DNA from: a virus
Direction: 5' to 3' (one strand)
DNA: 64,000 nucleotides
IMG/VR virus record: IMGVR_UViG_3300025009_001990
Coordinates: 1 to 64,000 of that record
Each line of letters opens with the position of its first letter. Position 1 is the stretch's first letter. Under the pieces are notes generated by a model. That model was not told where the DNA came from. It saw only the letters and a list, made by a program, of their open reading frames with translations, and did not search any database. Shown here piece by piece: positions 16,213-23,612 of the stretch. The translations under genes were made by a program, and so were the position numbers.

Positions 16213-17005
16213 AAATCATTTGGATAACAAGGTTAATGATTTTTACACATTTTTCGTAATCTTTACAGAGGTTTTTATATACTTTTGATTCAAGAATTTC
16301 AGGCCACTCTTGAATTGTATGTAATTTGCAACCTACTTGGATATAATTACAATATGCTGTTATATTCCATTCGCAGGCGTTTATCATACATATTGGTGAA
16401 ATTTTTATTTCAGCATCTCCGGACACCTGAGCATTTCCGTGCACCTGAGCATCTCCGTACACCCAAGCATCTCCGGACACCTGAGCATTTCCGGACACCC
16501 GAGCATTTCCGTACACCCAAGCATCTCCGTACACCTGAGCATTTCCGTACACCTGAGCATCTCCGTACACCTGAGCATCTCCGGACACCCAAGCATTTCC
16601 GGACACCTGAGTATTTCCGTGCACCCAAGCATCTCCGTACACCTGAGCATCTCCGTACACCTGAGCATTTCCGTGCACCTGAGCATTTCCGTACACCTGA
16701 GCATCTCCGTACACCTGAGCATCTCCGTACACCTGAGCATTTCCGTGCACCTGAGCATCTCCGTACACCCAAGCATCTCCGGACACCTGAGCATTTCCGG
16801 ACACCTGAGCATTTCCGTGCACCCAAGCATCTCCGTACACCTGAGCATTTCCGTGCACCCAAGCATTTTCAATTTGAGAAAGATTTGATTCTTTTTCGAT
16901 CAAACCACCAAGATCTCCAATTTTTATATCAAATTTAGAGATATTAATGAGGGATTTAATTCTAAACATTCCATTTTCTTGCGGAATCATTTCGTATTTT
17001 TTCAT
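16208..17005 (-). CDS. Hexapeptide-repeat (beta-helix) protein
   Basis: 265 residues. The N-terminal domain (MFRIKSL...IKIGDLGGLIEKESNLSQ) is the leader seen in a phage family that continues as hexapeptide repeats. Here 25 consecutive hexads of the form NAxVxG or DAxVxG (about 60-210) predict a left-handed beta-helix. A Cys-containing C-terminal domain follows. CTAAAGGAGAACATC precedes the ATG. The role of such phage proteins is unproven; hexapeptide helices are typical of acyltransferases, but catalytic histidines are not evident in the repeat. Confidence 0.8.
   Translation of the reverse strand: MKKYEMIPQENGMFRIKSLINISKFDIKIGDLGGLIEKESNLSQIENAWVHGNAQVYGDAWVHGNAQVSGNAQVSGDAWVYGDAQVHGNAQVYGDAQVYGDAQVYGNAQVHGNAQVYGDAQVYGDAWVHGNTQVSGNAWVSGDAQVYGDAQVYGNAQVYGDAWVYGNARVSGNAQVSGDAWVYGDAQVHGNAQVSGDAEIKISPICMINACEWNITAYCNYIQVGCKLHTIQEWPEILESKVYKNLCKDYEKCVKIINLVIQMIS
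16412..16865. repeat. 18-base tandem repeat array, about 25 units
   Basis: Units of 18 bases with variants at a few positions (ca-tctccg or ca-tttccg, then tac, tgc or gac, then acctga or accca) run head to tail. Because 18 is a multiple of three, the array keeps most of the six frames open, which creates long spurious frames on both strands. The minus frame with start, ribosome site and flanking unique domains is the real gene. Confidence 0.95.
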
Positions 17006-17016
17006 GATGTTCTCCT

Positions 17017-17220
17017 TTAGTTTTGGTTGGTCAGCAATTGCCGATATGCCTCGTTTTCCGTTATGTGCTGGAAGTCAGAAAGAATCTCGACCGCTTCAGA
17101 AATCATACCTGAATTATACAATCGTTGACAGTGCTTGATGGTTCCTTTCAGTAAGTCCTGATTGAAAGCAACTCGATGTCTGTTTACCCGTGCTCTTTGT
17201 TCTGATGTGAGTTCCAACAT
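17017..17220 (-). CDS. Small helical hypothetical protein
   Basis: 67 residues, predicted all-helical (RLYNSGMISEAVEILSDFQ), with CCAATTGGAGGTCAATC before the ATG. It is the first gene after repeated element B (17248-17305). No family recognised. Confidence 0.65.
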   Translation of the reverse strand: MLELTSEQRARVNRHRVAFNQDLLKGTIKHCQRLYNSGMISEAVEILSDFQHITENEAYRQLLTNQN

Positions 17221-17247
17221 GATTGACCTCCAATTGGTTTAGATTCT

Positions 17248-17305
17248 GTTTAACCACTTAACTACTAGCCGGAGGGAAACTTCCAGCTTTGGTTCAGGGA
17301 TTAAG
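17248..17305 (-). ncRNA. Candidate structured RNA element, copy B
   Basis: Homologous to 16153-16212. The outer stem is TTAATC with GGTTAA (one G-U). The inner stem is AGCTGG with CCGGCT, where the first pair is A-U instead of G-C in copy A, so pairing is kept while sequence changes. CCCTGAACCAA and AGTTAAGTGGTTAAACA are conserved. It lies in the gap between the 17349 and 17220 genes, about 27 bases upstream of the latter's start codon. Confidence 0.6.
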
Positions 17306-17348
17306 CATTTTTGTTTTTAAACATTCGTTCAGTTGAAAAAAGATAGGT

Positions 17349-17513
17349 TTATTGACTCCATCCGTTTGGATTCCAGTTTTCAACCGTAACTCCATTTCTC
17401 CTAAACTGAACAACAAGAGATGTTCCTTGCCAATAATACCCGATATATTCCGCCTTTAATTTAGTGGCGATTGCTTTTGCTTTTCGTTCAGCGGATTTGC
17501 TTATTGGTCTCAT
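17349..17513 (-). CDS. Small basic hypothetical protein
   Basis: 54 residues from ATG 17513, chosen because CAGGAGGATGAT lies directly upstream; a TTG at 17564 lacks a ribosome site. The sequence has a basic N-terminal helix (KSAERKAKAIATKLKAEYIG) and a beta-rich end (GTSLVVQFRRNG), as in small nucleic-acid-binding folds. Family unknown. Confidence 0.6.
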   Translation of the reverse strand: MRPISKSAERKAKAIATKLKAEYIGYYWQGTSLVVQFRRNGVTVENWNPNGWSQ

Positions 17514-17556
17514 ATCATCCTCCTGCCCGGATTCCGCCGGGCTAGGTTGTTTGTAT

Positions 17557-17817
17557 TTATTCAATAATCTTGACTCTCTGAAGAGTTTTTTGAGTAGTTA
17601 CTATTGCATGAATATCAATTTCTTTATTGTGCCAGTTTGAGAAACTGTATTTCCACGCGGCAGCTTCATTAAACCATTTGTAAATAACGTCATTTATTTT
17701 AAAATAGACACAACCAGCCTCAAATGGACAATTACTAGATCTCATTTCCGAACCAGTACCGTTTATAACCGCTTTACCAGAAAATCTTATCTTTCCATCA
17801 CTTAATTTATCATTCAT
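17557..17817 (-). CDS. First gene of the leftward operon, hypothetical
   Basis: 86 residues with AATAAGGGGATTCACC before the ATG. Beta-rich with two Cys and several Trp; the N-terminal third (GKIRFSGKAVINGTG) looks like a beta-barrel edge. No family recognised. It is the first protein after the hammerhead ribozyme; its cleaved mRNA would begin at 17880, 63 bases before the start codon. Position at the head of an early operon suggests an immediate-early role. Confidence 0.65.
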   Translation of the reverse strand: MNDKLSDGKIRFSGKAVINGTGSEMRSSNCPFEAGCVYFKINDVIYKWFNEAAAWKYSFSNWHNKEIDIHAIVTTQKTLQRVKIIE

Positions 17818-17833
17818 GGTGAATCCCCTTATT

Positions 17834-17887
17834 TAGTGTTTCGCCCTGAATGGGCTCGTCAGTTTGATTTACAAATCAAAGACACTA
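17834..17887 (-). ncRNA. Hammerhead ribozyme (type III topology)
   Basis: All invariant core parts are present. The stem III 5' arm TAGTG (17887-17883) is followed by U16.1 and C17, giving cleavage triplet GTC (17883-17881). Stem I is TTTGAT/ATCAAA with loop TTGTAA (17880-17863). Then come CTGACGA (17862-17856), stem II GCCC/GGGC with loop ATTCA (17855-17843), GAAA (17842-17839) and the stem III 3' arm CACTA (17838-17834). Predicted self-cleavage lies between 17881 and 17880. It sits in the 5' leader of the leftward operon, between the promoter at 17989-18017 and the ATG at 17817. Confidence 0.92.
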
Positions 17888-17896
17888 TTTTCGTCA

Positions 17897-17943
17897 TCTG
17901 GTAGAGCGCTCTGCAACTACCAGACCATCTCCACCCTTCGGGT
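17897..17943 (-). other. Two leader hairpins upstream of the ribozyme
   Basis: TCTGGTAG (17924-17917) pairs with CTACCAGA (17904-17897) around a 12-base loop. Just before it, ACCC-GAA-GGGT (17943-17933) forms a short hairpin. After ribozyme cleavage both would be on the released leader of about 100 nt. The rest of the 387-base gap (17818-18204) holds the two divergent promoters and AT-rich sequence with TTAACG direct repeats near 18026-18040; I see no gene in it. Confidence 0.55.
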
Positions 17944-17988
17944 TCTCCTTTAAGTTCCCCCTTTCCTCTCTTCTCCTCTATATACTTA

Positions 17989-18017
17989 ACTATAAGCTTT
18001 CTGTTGATGGAAGTAAA
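17989..18017 (-). promoter_or_regulatory. Predicted promoter of the leftward early operon
   Basis: Minus-strand TTTACT (18017-18012), 17-base spacer, TATAGT (17994-17989). Transcription would start near 17982 and run through the leader hairpins and hammerhead ribozyme into the 17817 gene. Confidence 0.6.
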
Positions 18018-18139
18018 GAAAAATCTTAACGTTTTTAACGAATTTAATATAAATAAATTCTTTAAAGCAATCAACAACTTAACTGCTTGATATAAAAAAT
18101 AATTTTCCCTACAACTTCAATCACTTAAAAACTAGGGGC

Positions 18140-18168
18140 TTTTCTTTTCAGAAATTTCTCTTTATAAT
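18140..18168 (+). promoter_or_regulatory. Predicted promoter of the rightward structural operon
   Basis: TTTTCT (18140-18145), 17-base spacer, TATAAT (18163-18168), 37 bases before the small terminase ATG. The -35 is weak. The palindrome AGAAATTTCT (18150-18159) lies in the spacer and resembles the one at the 8333-8361 promoter. Confidence 0.45.
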
Positions 18169-18204
18169 AAGTAGTATACATAAACCTATACCCAATAACC
18201 AACT

Positions 18205-18804
18205 ATGAAACGGACCAAACCACCAATCAAACAACCCAAGAAAAAAGCGAAGAGGCAAAGACGTCAAAGAAACCTCTTGGGGATAGAACATAGCTACTTT
18301 GGTACAGAACTCTGGAGAGTATGTGATTGGAATGATGCAGGAAGGCCAAAAGTGTTTAATTCCCCTAACGAGATGATGGTCGCTTGCAACAAGTACTTCC
18401 AGTGGGTCGCAGAAAACAGCTTGATGGAAGAAAAAACGGTTGGACAGTATATGGGAAAAGTACTTACCCATAAGAGTTCGAAGATGAGAGCAATGACCAT
18501 ACGAGGTATGTGTGTGTTTATTGGGATTACTACAATGACATGGGGAGAATACAGAAAAAAACCTGAATTTTCTTATATTGTACAAAAAGTGGAAACAATC
18601 ATATACGAACAGAAGTTCACGGGTGCTGCTGCTGGATTGTTGAGAACAGATATCATCGCAAAGGAACTGGGGTTGATAGATCGACAGGACATTACCTCTG
18701 GAGATAGACCAATTCAAGGAACATCAGTTGAAGTGACGATGAATATGAATGTGAAGGAAGCCGAAAGAGCATATAAGCAGATGTTGAAGGATGAAATAAA
18801 TTGA
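18205..18804 (+). CDS. terS: Terminase small subunit
   Basis: 199 residues. A very basic N-terminus (MKRTKPPIKQPKKKAKR) precedes a helical domain with a helix-turn-helix-like segment (MRAMTIRGMCVFIGITTMTWGEYRK) and the family pattern KFTGAAAGLLRTDIIAKELGL. TerS recognises the packaging site and feeds DNA to TerL, which follows with a TTGA overlap. First gene of the rightward operon. The MKRTK start is shared with other proteins here. Confidence 0.85.
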   Translation: MKRTKPPIKQPKKKAKRQRRQRNLLGIEHSYFGTELWRVCDWNDAGRPKVFNSPNEMMVACNKYFQWVAENSLMEEKTVGQYMGKVLTHKSSKMRAMTIRGMCVFIGITTMTWGEYRKKPEFSYIVQKVETIIYEQKFTGAAAGLLRTDIIAKELGLIDRQDITSGDRPIQGTSVEVTMNMNVKEAERAYKQMLKDEIN

Positions 18805-20462
18805 CAAGTATTGCCCCTAATATGTGGCCACCTAATTACGTGGCTGAATTTGTTTCCCGGTACAATAGGATAAAACAAATGAGGGATAATCCTGTTTTGA
18901 TTGTTGGGGCAAAAGAATATTATTCACATCCTGAGAATTGGGTCGAGTTCATTCAACATTGGATGATTACATACGATCCTCGAAACAGCAAAACAAAAGA
19001 TCTCCCCTCCACTATCCCTTTTATTTTCTTTCCAAGACAAAAACAATTTTTTAATTTTCTGCTTTCGTGTTGGCAAGATGGTGAAAATGGATTAGTTGAA
19101 AAATGTAGAGATATGGGAGCAACTTGGGAATGTTGCTCTTTTGCTGTTTGTATGTGGCTATTCTCTGAAGGATCGTCGGCAGGATTTGGAAGCAGAAAAG
19201 AACAGCTTGTTGATAAGATTGGTGACCCCGATTCGATATTTCAAAAGATTCGAATGCTTATTGATAATATTCCAACTTTTTTTCTTCCTGAAGGGTTTAA
19301 TCAAAAGATCCATTCCTCTTATATGAAGTTGATAAATCCTGAGAATGGAGCAACGATAACAGGAGAAGCAGGAGATAATATTGGAAGGGGTGGAAGAAAG
19401 TCAATTTATTTTAAGGATGAATCTGCCCATTACGAAAGGCCAGAATTGATTGAAGCCGCTCTTGGAGATAATACTGATTGTCAGATCGATATATCCTCCG
19501 TAAACGGAACCGCTAATGTATTTGCCCGTAAAAGACAAAGCGGAGTTGTTTGGGATGGAATAAATCAAATAGAAAGGGGACAAACAAGGGTATTCATATT
19601 TGATTGGAGAGATCATCCGGCTAAAACTCAAGAATGGCATGATCGAAGAAGGGACAAAGCCGAACGGGAAGGACTCCTTCATATATTCGCTCAAGAAGTT
19701 GAGCGGGATTATTCAGCGGCTGTAGAGGGTATTCTCATTCCCGCACAATGGGTACAGTCCGCTGTTGATCTCGACAAGCGATTTCCTAAATTTGCTGCTT
19801 TGATGAAACATGGTCAGATATTTTCTGCTTTGGATGTCGCTGACGAAGGTGGGGATCTTAATTCACAGGCAGATAGAAAAGGGATTACATTGATTGGGCT
19901 TGATAAGTGGGCTCAGGGGGATACGGGTGAGACTGCGAATAAAGCGGTAATGAGATGCAGGATGATTCGAGCGGCAGAATTGTTTTATGATTGTATTGGG
20001 GTTGGAAGTGGAATAAAGGCTGAAACAAATAGATTGAAACGCGAAAATATATTGCCAGCCAATTTGAAAGTTATTCCATGGAATGCTGCCGATTCAGTAA
20101 ATAATCCTAATGGACATTCAATTCAAGGAGATAACGAAAGTCCGCTGAATAAAGATTTGTATAAGAATTTAAAAGCGCAAGGTTGGTGGAATTTAAGGAC
20201 TCGTTTTGAAAAGACATGGAGATTTGTAACGAAAGGCACTCAATACCCTATGTCTGAATTGATAAATATACCATCAGATATAAATCATTTTAACGAATTG
20301 ATATCAGAATTAAGTCAACCGACATATTCTCATAATTCTGAAGGGAAAATAATTGTAGATAAAAAACCAGACGGAACAAGAAGTCCTAATTTGGCTGATT
20401 CTGTGAATATGGTATATTGGCCTGTTGAATCGACAAAACAAGCAGGAGTATGGGGACGATGA
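18801..20462 (+). CDS. terL: Terminase large subunit
   Basis: 553 residues. It starts at TTG 18801, overlapping the TerS stop with AAGGATG upstream; ATG 18822 has no ribosome site. The ATPase shows a Walker A-like KCRDMGATW (101-109) and Walker B SIYFKDESAHYE near 205-216. The C-terminal RNase H-like nuclease has its first acidic site in SALDVADEGGD. It powers headful or site-specific packaging through the portal. It ends in ATGA with the portal gene. Confidence 0.92.
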   Translation: MTSIAPNMWPPNYVAEFVSRYNRIKQMRDNPVLIVGAKEYYSHPENWVEFIQHWMITYDPRNSKTKDLPSTIPFIFFPRQKQFFNFLLSCWQDGENGLVEKCRDMGATWECCSFAVCMWLFSEGSSAGFGSRKEQLVDKIGDPDSIFQKIRMLIDNIPTFFLPEGFNQKIHSSYMKLINPENGATITGEAGDNIGRGGRKSIYFKDESAHYERPELIEAALGDNTDCQIDISSVNGTANVFARKRQSGVVWDGINQIERGQTRVFIFDWRDHPAKTQEWHDRRRDKAEREGLLHIFAQEVERDYSAAVEGILIPAQWVQSAVDLDKRFPKFAALMKHGQIFSALDVADEGGDLNSQADRKGITLIGLDKWAQGDTGETANKAVMRCRMIRAAELFYDCIGVGSGIKAETNRLKRENILPANLKVIPWNAADSVNNPNGHSIQGDNESPLNKDLYKNLKAQGWWNLRTRFEKTWRFVTKGTQYPMSELINIPSDINHFNELISELSQPTYSHNSEGKIIVDKKPDGTRSPNLADSVNMVYWPVESTKQAGVWGR

Positions 20463-21871
20463 AAAGAACTAAGGGGATACAACTTACTTCTGCCGAAAAA
20501 GATGAACAGTTGAGGCGGAATTTATTATACAGGGTATTGGCTACGAGTATATTGGGATCAAGGACATCATACGGCGGAACTCAAACATTTGGCGGATTGA
20601 GGGATGTTTCATCAGCTCTCGGATATCCTCTGTTGGATGGAATTAAATATGCTGACTATTACTATCGATTCAGACGGCAGGATGTTGCGAATGTAATAAT
20701 CACAAAACCTGTAGAATCGAGCTGGGAACGATTTCCAGTGCTACATGCATGGGAAGATAAGGAAGACACTTTTCGTTACGCCTGGGACGATTTCGAAAAG
20801 AAGAATCGAATCTATTCTATTTTACAGCGTGCTGATGTAATATCCGGAATAGGGAGATACGGAGTTTTGTTGATGGGATTAAATGACGGAGCGGATTCTT
20901 TTGCTGTCCCTGTTACATCAGCATCAGAACTTTTGTATCTTCAACCTTTCTCTGAAGATAACGCAACAATAAAGAGTTTTGTAATAGATAAAAACAACCC
21001 TCGTTTTGGTCAACCTGAATTTTATTCTCTGAAATTGAACGACAATCCAGGATTGACAGGAGTTAGCACTTTTGAAATTATTGTTCATCATTCCAGAATT
21101 ATTCATATAGCGGACAATCTTGTTGAGTCGAATATATACGGAATGCCAAGATTGGAAAAAGCATTTAACCGGCTTTTAAATCTTGAATTGATTGTTGGTG
21201 GTTCTGCCGAGATGTTTTGGCAAGGGGCGTTTCCCGGTTTAGCATTTCAAGCAAAAGACGGATTCACGATATCTGAAACTCAATTAACAGATTTACAGGA
21301 AGAAATAAAAAACTATGTACATCAGATGGAAAGGTACATGCGTCTTCAGGGGATGGATGTAAAGAGTCTTGCCCCTATTGTTGCTGATCCTTCCAAACAT
21401 GTTGATGTACAAATGAAGATGATCTCAATTGCAACTGGAATACCGAAGAGAATATTGGAGGGAAGTGAAAGGGGAGAATTAAGTTCTGATCAAGATTCAC
21501 AGAATTGGGCAAAGAAATGTGACAACAGAAGAAAAACATACATTGAACCGTTTATCCTTCGAATGTTGATCGATAGATTGAACGAATTGGGGATATTTAA
21601 AACTCCTGATGACGGATATACAATTGAGTGGCCTGACCTTCAAGATCCAAGCGAGAAAGACAGAGCGGAAGTCGGCAGAATAAGATCAGAGGCAATCAGC
21701 AAATACACTTCTTCCCCTGACGCGCAATTGATCATTTCTTTTGAATCGTTCCTTGAAGAGATAATGGAATTGAGTCCTGAAAAAGTCGAAAGGATTATGG
21801 AAGAGTCGAAAAACATTGTTCCCACTGAGCCTGATGGGGGAGGTGATGATGAAATTGAGACATTAAAATAA
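20459..21871 (+). CDS. Portal protein (DUF1073 type)
   Basis: 470 residues from ATG 20459, which overlaps the TerL stop; an ATG three codons earlier lies inside that gene. Sequence features fit the DUF1073 portal family: GYPLLDGIKYADYYYRFRRQDVANVII, GRYGVLLMGLNDG, and the C-terminal PKRILEGSERGELSSDQDSQNW with FI..ML..RL. The dodecameric portal forms the DNA channel and head-tail joint. Follows TerL directly. The N-terminus is MKRTK. Confidence 0.85.
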   Translation: MKRTKGIQLTSAEKDEQLRRNLLYRVLATSILGSRTSYGGTQTFGGLRDVSSALGYPLLDGIKYADYYYRFRRQDVANVIITKPVESSWERFPVLHAWEDKEDTFRYAWDDFEKKNRIYSILQRADVISGIGRYGVLLMGLNDGADSFAVPVTSASELLYLQPFSEDNATIKSFVIDKNNPRFGQPEFYSLKLNDNPGLTGVSTFEIIVHHSRIIHIADNLVESNIYGMPRLEKAFNRLLNLELIVGGSAEMFWQGAFPGLAFQAKDGFTISETQLTDLQEEIKNYVHQMERYMRLQGMDVKSLAPIVADPSKHVDVQMKMISIATGIPKRILEGSERGELSSDQDSQNWAKKCDNRRKTYIEPFILRMLIDRLNELGIFKTPDDGYTIEWPDLQDPSEKDRAEVGRIRSEAISKYTSSPDAQLIISFESFLEEIMELSPEKVERIMEESKNIVPTEPDGGGDDEIETLK

Positions 21872-21992
21872 CCTTTAAAATTAGAAAAAAGATAGAGAGA
21901 TGAGATAATCTACTCGTAAGAAAAAAGAATCGCAGGAATCGTAGATTTGAAAGAAAGAAATCGATTTTAGAACTTAGTTTAAGGAGAAGAAA

Positions 21993-22274
21993 ATGCCAGA
22001 CCCTTTTAATACTCCAGATCAGACATTTGTTAGAGAAAACATTCCTGTTTTTGCCGTTAGAAGAATCGTAAATATAACAGCAGGAGATATATGGACCCCT
22101 GATTCTACTGATATAGTATTTTATTCAGATACCGATACTACATATACATTAGACAGTATTCCCGATTCTGGATCGGCATACGTTGGATTATCAAAATATT
22201 TTACTATGGGAATTTTTCCAGGAAATATTTTCACTTTTTCAACAAATGTGACTTTAGCAGTAATGGAGAAGTGA
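21993..22274 (+). CDS. Hypothetical protein after portal
   Basis: 93 residues, acidic and beta-rich, with TAAGGAGAAGAAA before the ATG. Repeated Asp/Thr stretches (DSTDIVFYSDTDTTYTLDS) suggest a small virion or decoration protein, but no family is recognised. The 121 bases before it (21872-21992) contain no gene. Confidence 0.6.
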   Translation: MPDPFNTPDQTFVRENIPVFAVRRIVNITAGDIWTPDSTDIVFYSDTDTTYTLDSIPDSGSAYVGLSKYFTMGIFPGNIFTFSTNVTLAVMEK

Positions 22275-22276
22275 AC

Positions 22277-22414
22277 ATGCAATTAGATTTGGGGTTATCA
22301 ATGGGGTCTGTATTAAGATTGGGACCAGTTGTCGAAGTAGACGAAATTGGTTATGAAGATGAGAATGGGGCGATATATATTGATGAAAATGGAGCTACTT
22401 ATGAAGAAATTTAA
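22277..22414 (+). CDS. Small acidic hypothetical protein
   Basis: 45 residues (starting MQLDLGLSMGSVLRLGP). GGAG of the preceding gene end serves as ribosome site, and the stop overlaps the start of the next gene. Tandem acidic segments (DENGAIY and DENGATY) are notable. Such short proteins often accompany cargo genes. Coding is supported by context and spacing only. Confidence 0.5.
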   Translation: MQLDLGLSMGSVLRLGPVVEVDEIGYEDENGAIYIDENGATYEEI

Positions 22415-23612
22415 TATATTTATTTTTTTAATTTTGATATTACTTCCAATATCGGCATTATCAGCAACAACGTTCAGGTTGAATACAAAAGACGCCAAAA
22501 CAACTTTAGTTAATGCTGATATTTTCTTTATTGAGGATTCAGCATCAGCTTGGGCAACTAAAAAAACTTCAGGTGCAAATATCAAAACGTTCCTTAGTGG
22601 AACGTTTGCTGCTACTCTTGGGACAGATGACAACTATGTAACCGACGCTGAAAAAACTGTCATCGGAAACACTTCAGGCACGAATACCGGGGACGTTCCA
22701 GCAGTCGCCACAGTCCGTACCACAGCGGGCGGCGGCAGCACTACGGCACCACCGACCGAGGCGGCTGTTGGTGATGGGTTGGCTGGGAAACAGGCAACTC
22801 TTGTTTCCGGAACGAATATTAAAACAATCAATTCAACCTCGCTCCTTGGTTCAGGTGATATTGTTGTCAGTGGGGCCGGAGATGTAGTCGGTCCGGCATC
22901 GGCAACCGATACAGCCATAGTTCTGTACGATGGAACAACCGGCAAATTGATTAAAAACTCAATATGTACCATATCGGCAACAGGTCATATCTCGTGTGCT
23001 GTTACCGATGGCAACGCCTACTCAGTCTTACCGAACAACACGAGCATTGCACCGCTCGGAGATGGCTCGGAGGAAATTTATAACGAAGGCGGGCAGATCA
23101 AAGTTGTTGAGGCAGATACCGAGTATGACTTGCTGCATTCCGGAGACATCGACGACACCCCAAGCGACGGAAACACGACTCAACCAGCGTCAAGCAATTC
23201 TGTTGCCGATCTCAACACGGCACTACGGGCCAAATACGTCTCTGGCACCGAAGCAGATTTCTATGGGACCATCCTTGATCCGCAAGCGGTCTATGCAGTT
23301 GATGGCACCAATCACGCTATCACGTTGATAAACAATGTTCCAGCGGCATTCACCATTACCGAGATATCAATATCCTGCGATGCCGACCCGACGACCGAAT
23401 TAACTATGACTTTTCAGCATAAGACAGCTGGCGTCGGGTACGGATCGCCGACGACAATCGAGGCGGTGGTTACAGACGGCGGGACGGTAACCTTCACAAC
23501 TGGATTCGATGATGCGACCATTCCAGCAGGGACGAAAGTATTTGCAACTTTGTCCGATCCAGACGATGCACTCAACGAATGTGCTTGGCAAATAGAGGGG
23601 GATTGGGATTGA
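22401..23612 (+). CDS. Secreted or virion fibre-like protein with signal peptide
   Basis: 403 residues from ATG 22401 (GGAG six bases upstream). The first 22 (MKKFNIFIFLILILLPISAL, then SA) form a classic signal peptide. The body has phage-fibre motifs NTSGTNTGDV and INSTSLLGSGDIVVSG, then a beta-sandwich-like C-terminal domain. Base composition changes inside the gene near 22640: the line starting 22681 has 41 of 60 G/C, against about a third in neighbouring phage genes. A signal peptide on a fibre-like protein is odd and suggests export to the host surface. Confidence 0.7.
   Translation: MKKFNIFIFLILILLPISALSATTFRLNTKDAKTTLVNADIFFIEDSASAWATKKTSGANIKTFLSGTFAATLGTDDNYVTDAEKTVIGNTSGTNTGDVPAVATVRTTAGGGSTTAPPTEAAVGDGLAGKQATLVSGTNIKTINSTSLLGSGDIVVSGAGDVVGPASATDTAIVLYDGTTGKLIKNSICTISATGHISCAVTDGNAYSVLPNNTSIAPLGDGSEEIYNEGGQIKVVEADTEYDLLHSGDIDDTPSDGNTTQPASSNSVADLNTALRAKYVSGTEADFYGTILDPQAVYAVDGTNHAITLINNVPAAFTITEISISCDADPTTELTMTFQHKTAGVGYGSPTTIEAVVTDGGTVTFTTGFDDATIPAGTKVFATLSDPDDALNECAWQIEGDWD

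Noticed and set aside
16412-16865. Tandem array considered as CRISPR or minisatellite
   Set aside because: Units abut without spacers and keep a coding frame, so it is a protein repeat.
16285-16938. Long plus-strand frame and two extra minus-strand frames over the 18-base repeats
   Set aside because: They arise from the repeat period; only the 16208-17005 frame has a ribosome site and unique flanking domains.
17514-17564. Longer TTG start for the 17349 gene
   Set aside because: ATG 17513 has AGGAGG at ideal spacing; TTG 17564 has none.
17891-17960. tRNA-like string (GGTAGAGCG followed by a TTCGGGTTC-like run) on the plus strand
   Set aside because: No acceptor stem closes, the putative anticodon loop lacks U33, and the T-arm lacks the GTTCRA core. 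The bases form leader hairpins on the minus strand instead.
17859-18077. 72-residue minus-strand frame in the divergent region
   Set aside because: It runs through both the promoter and the ribozyme, has no ribosome site, and its composition is non-coding.
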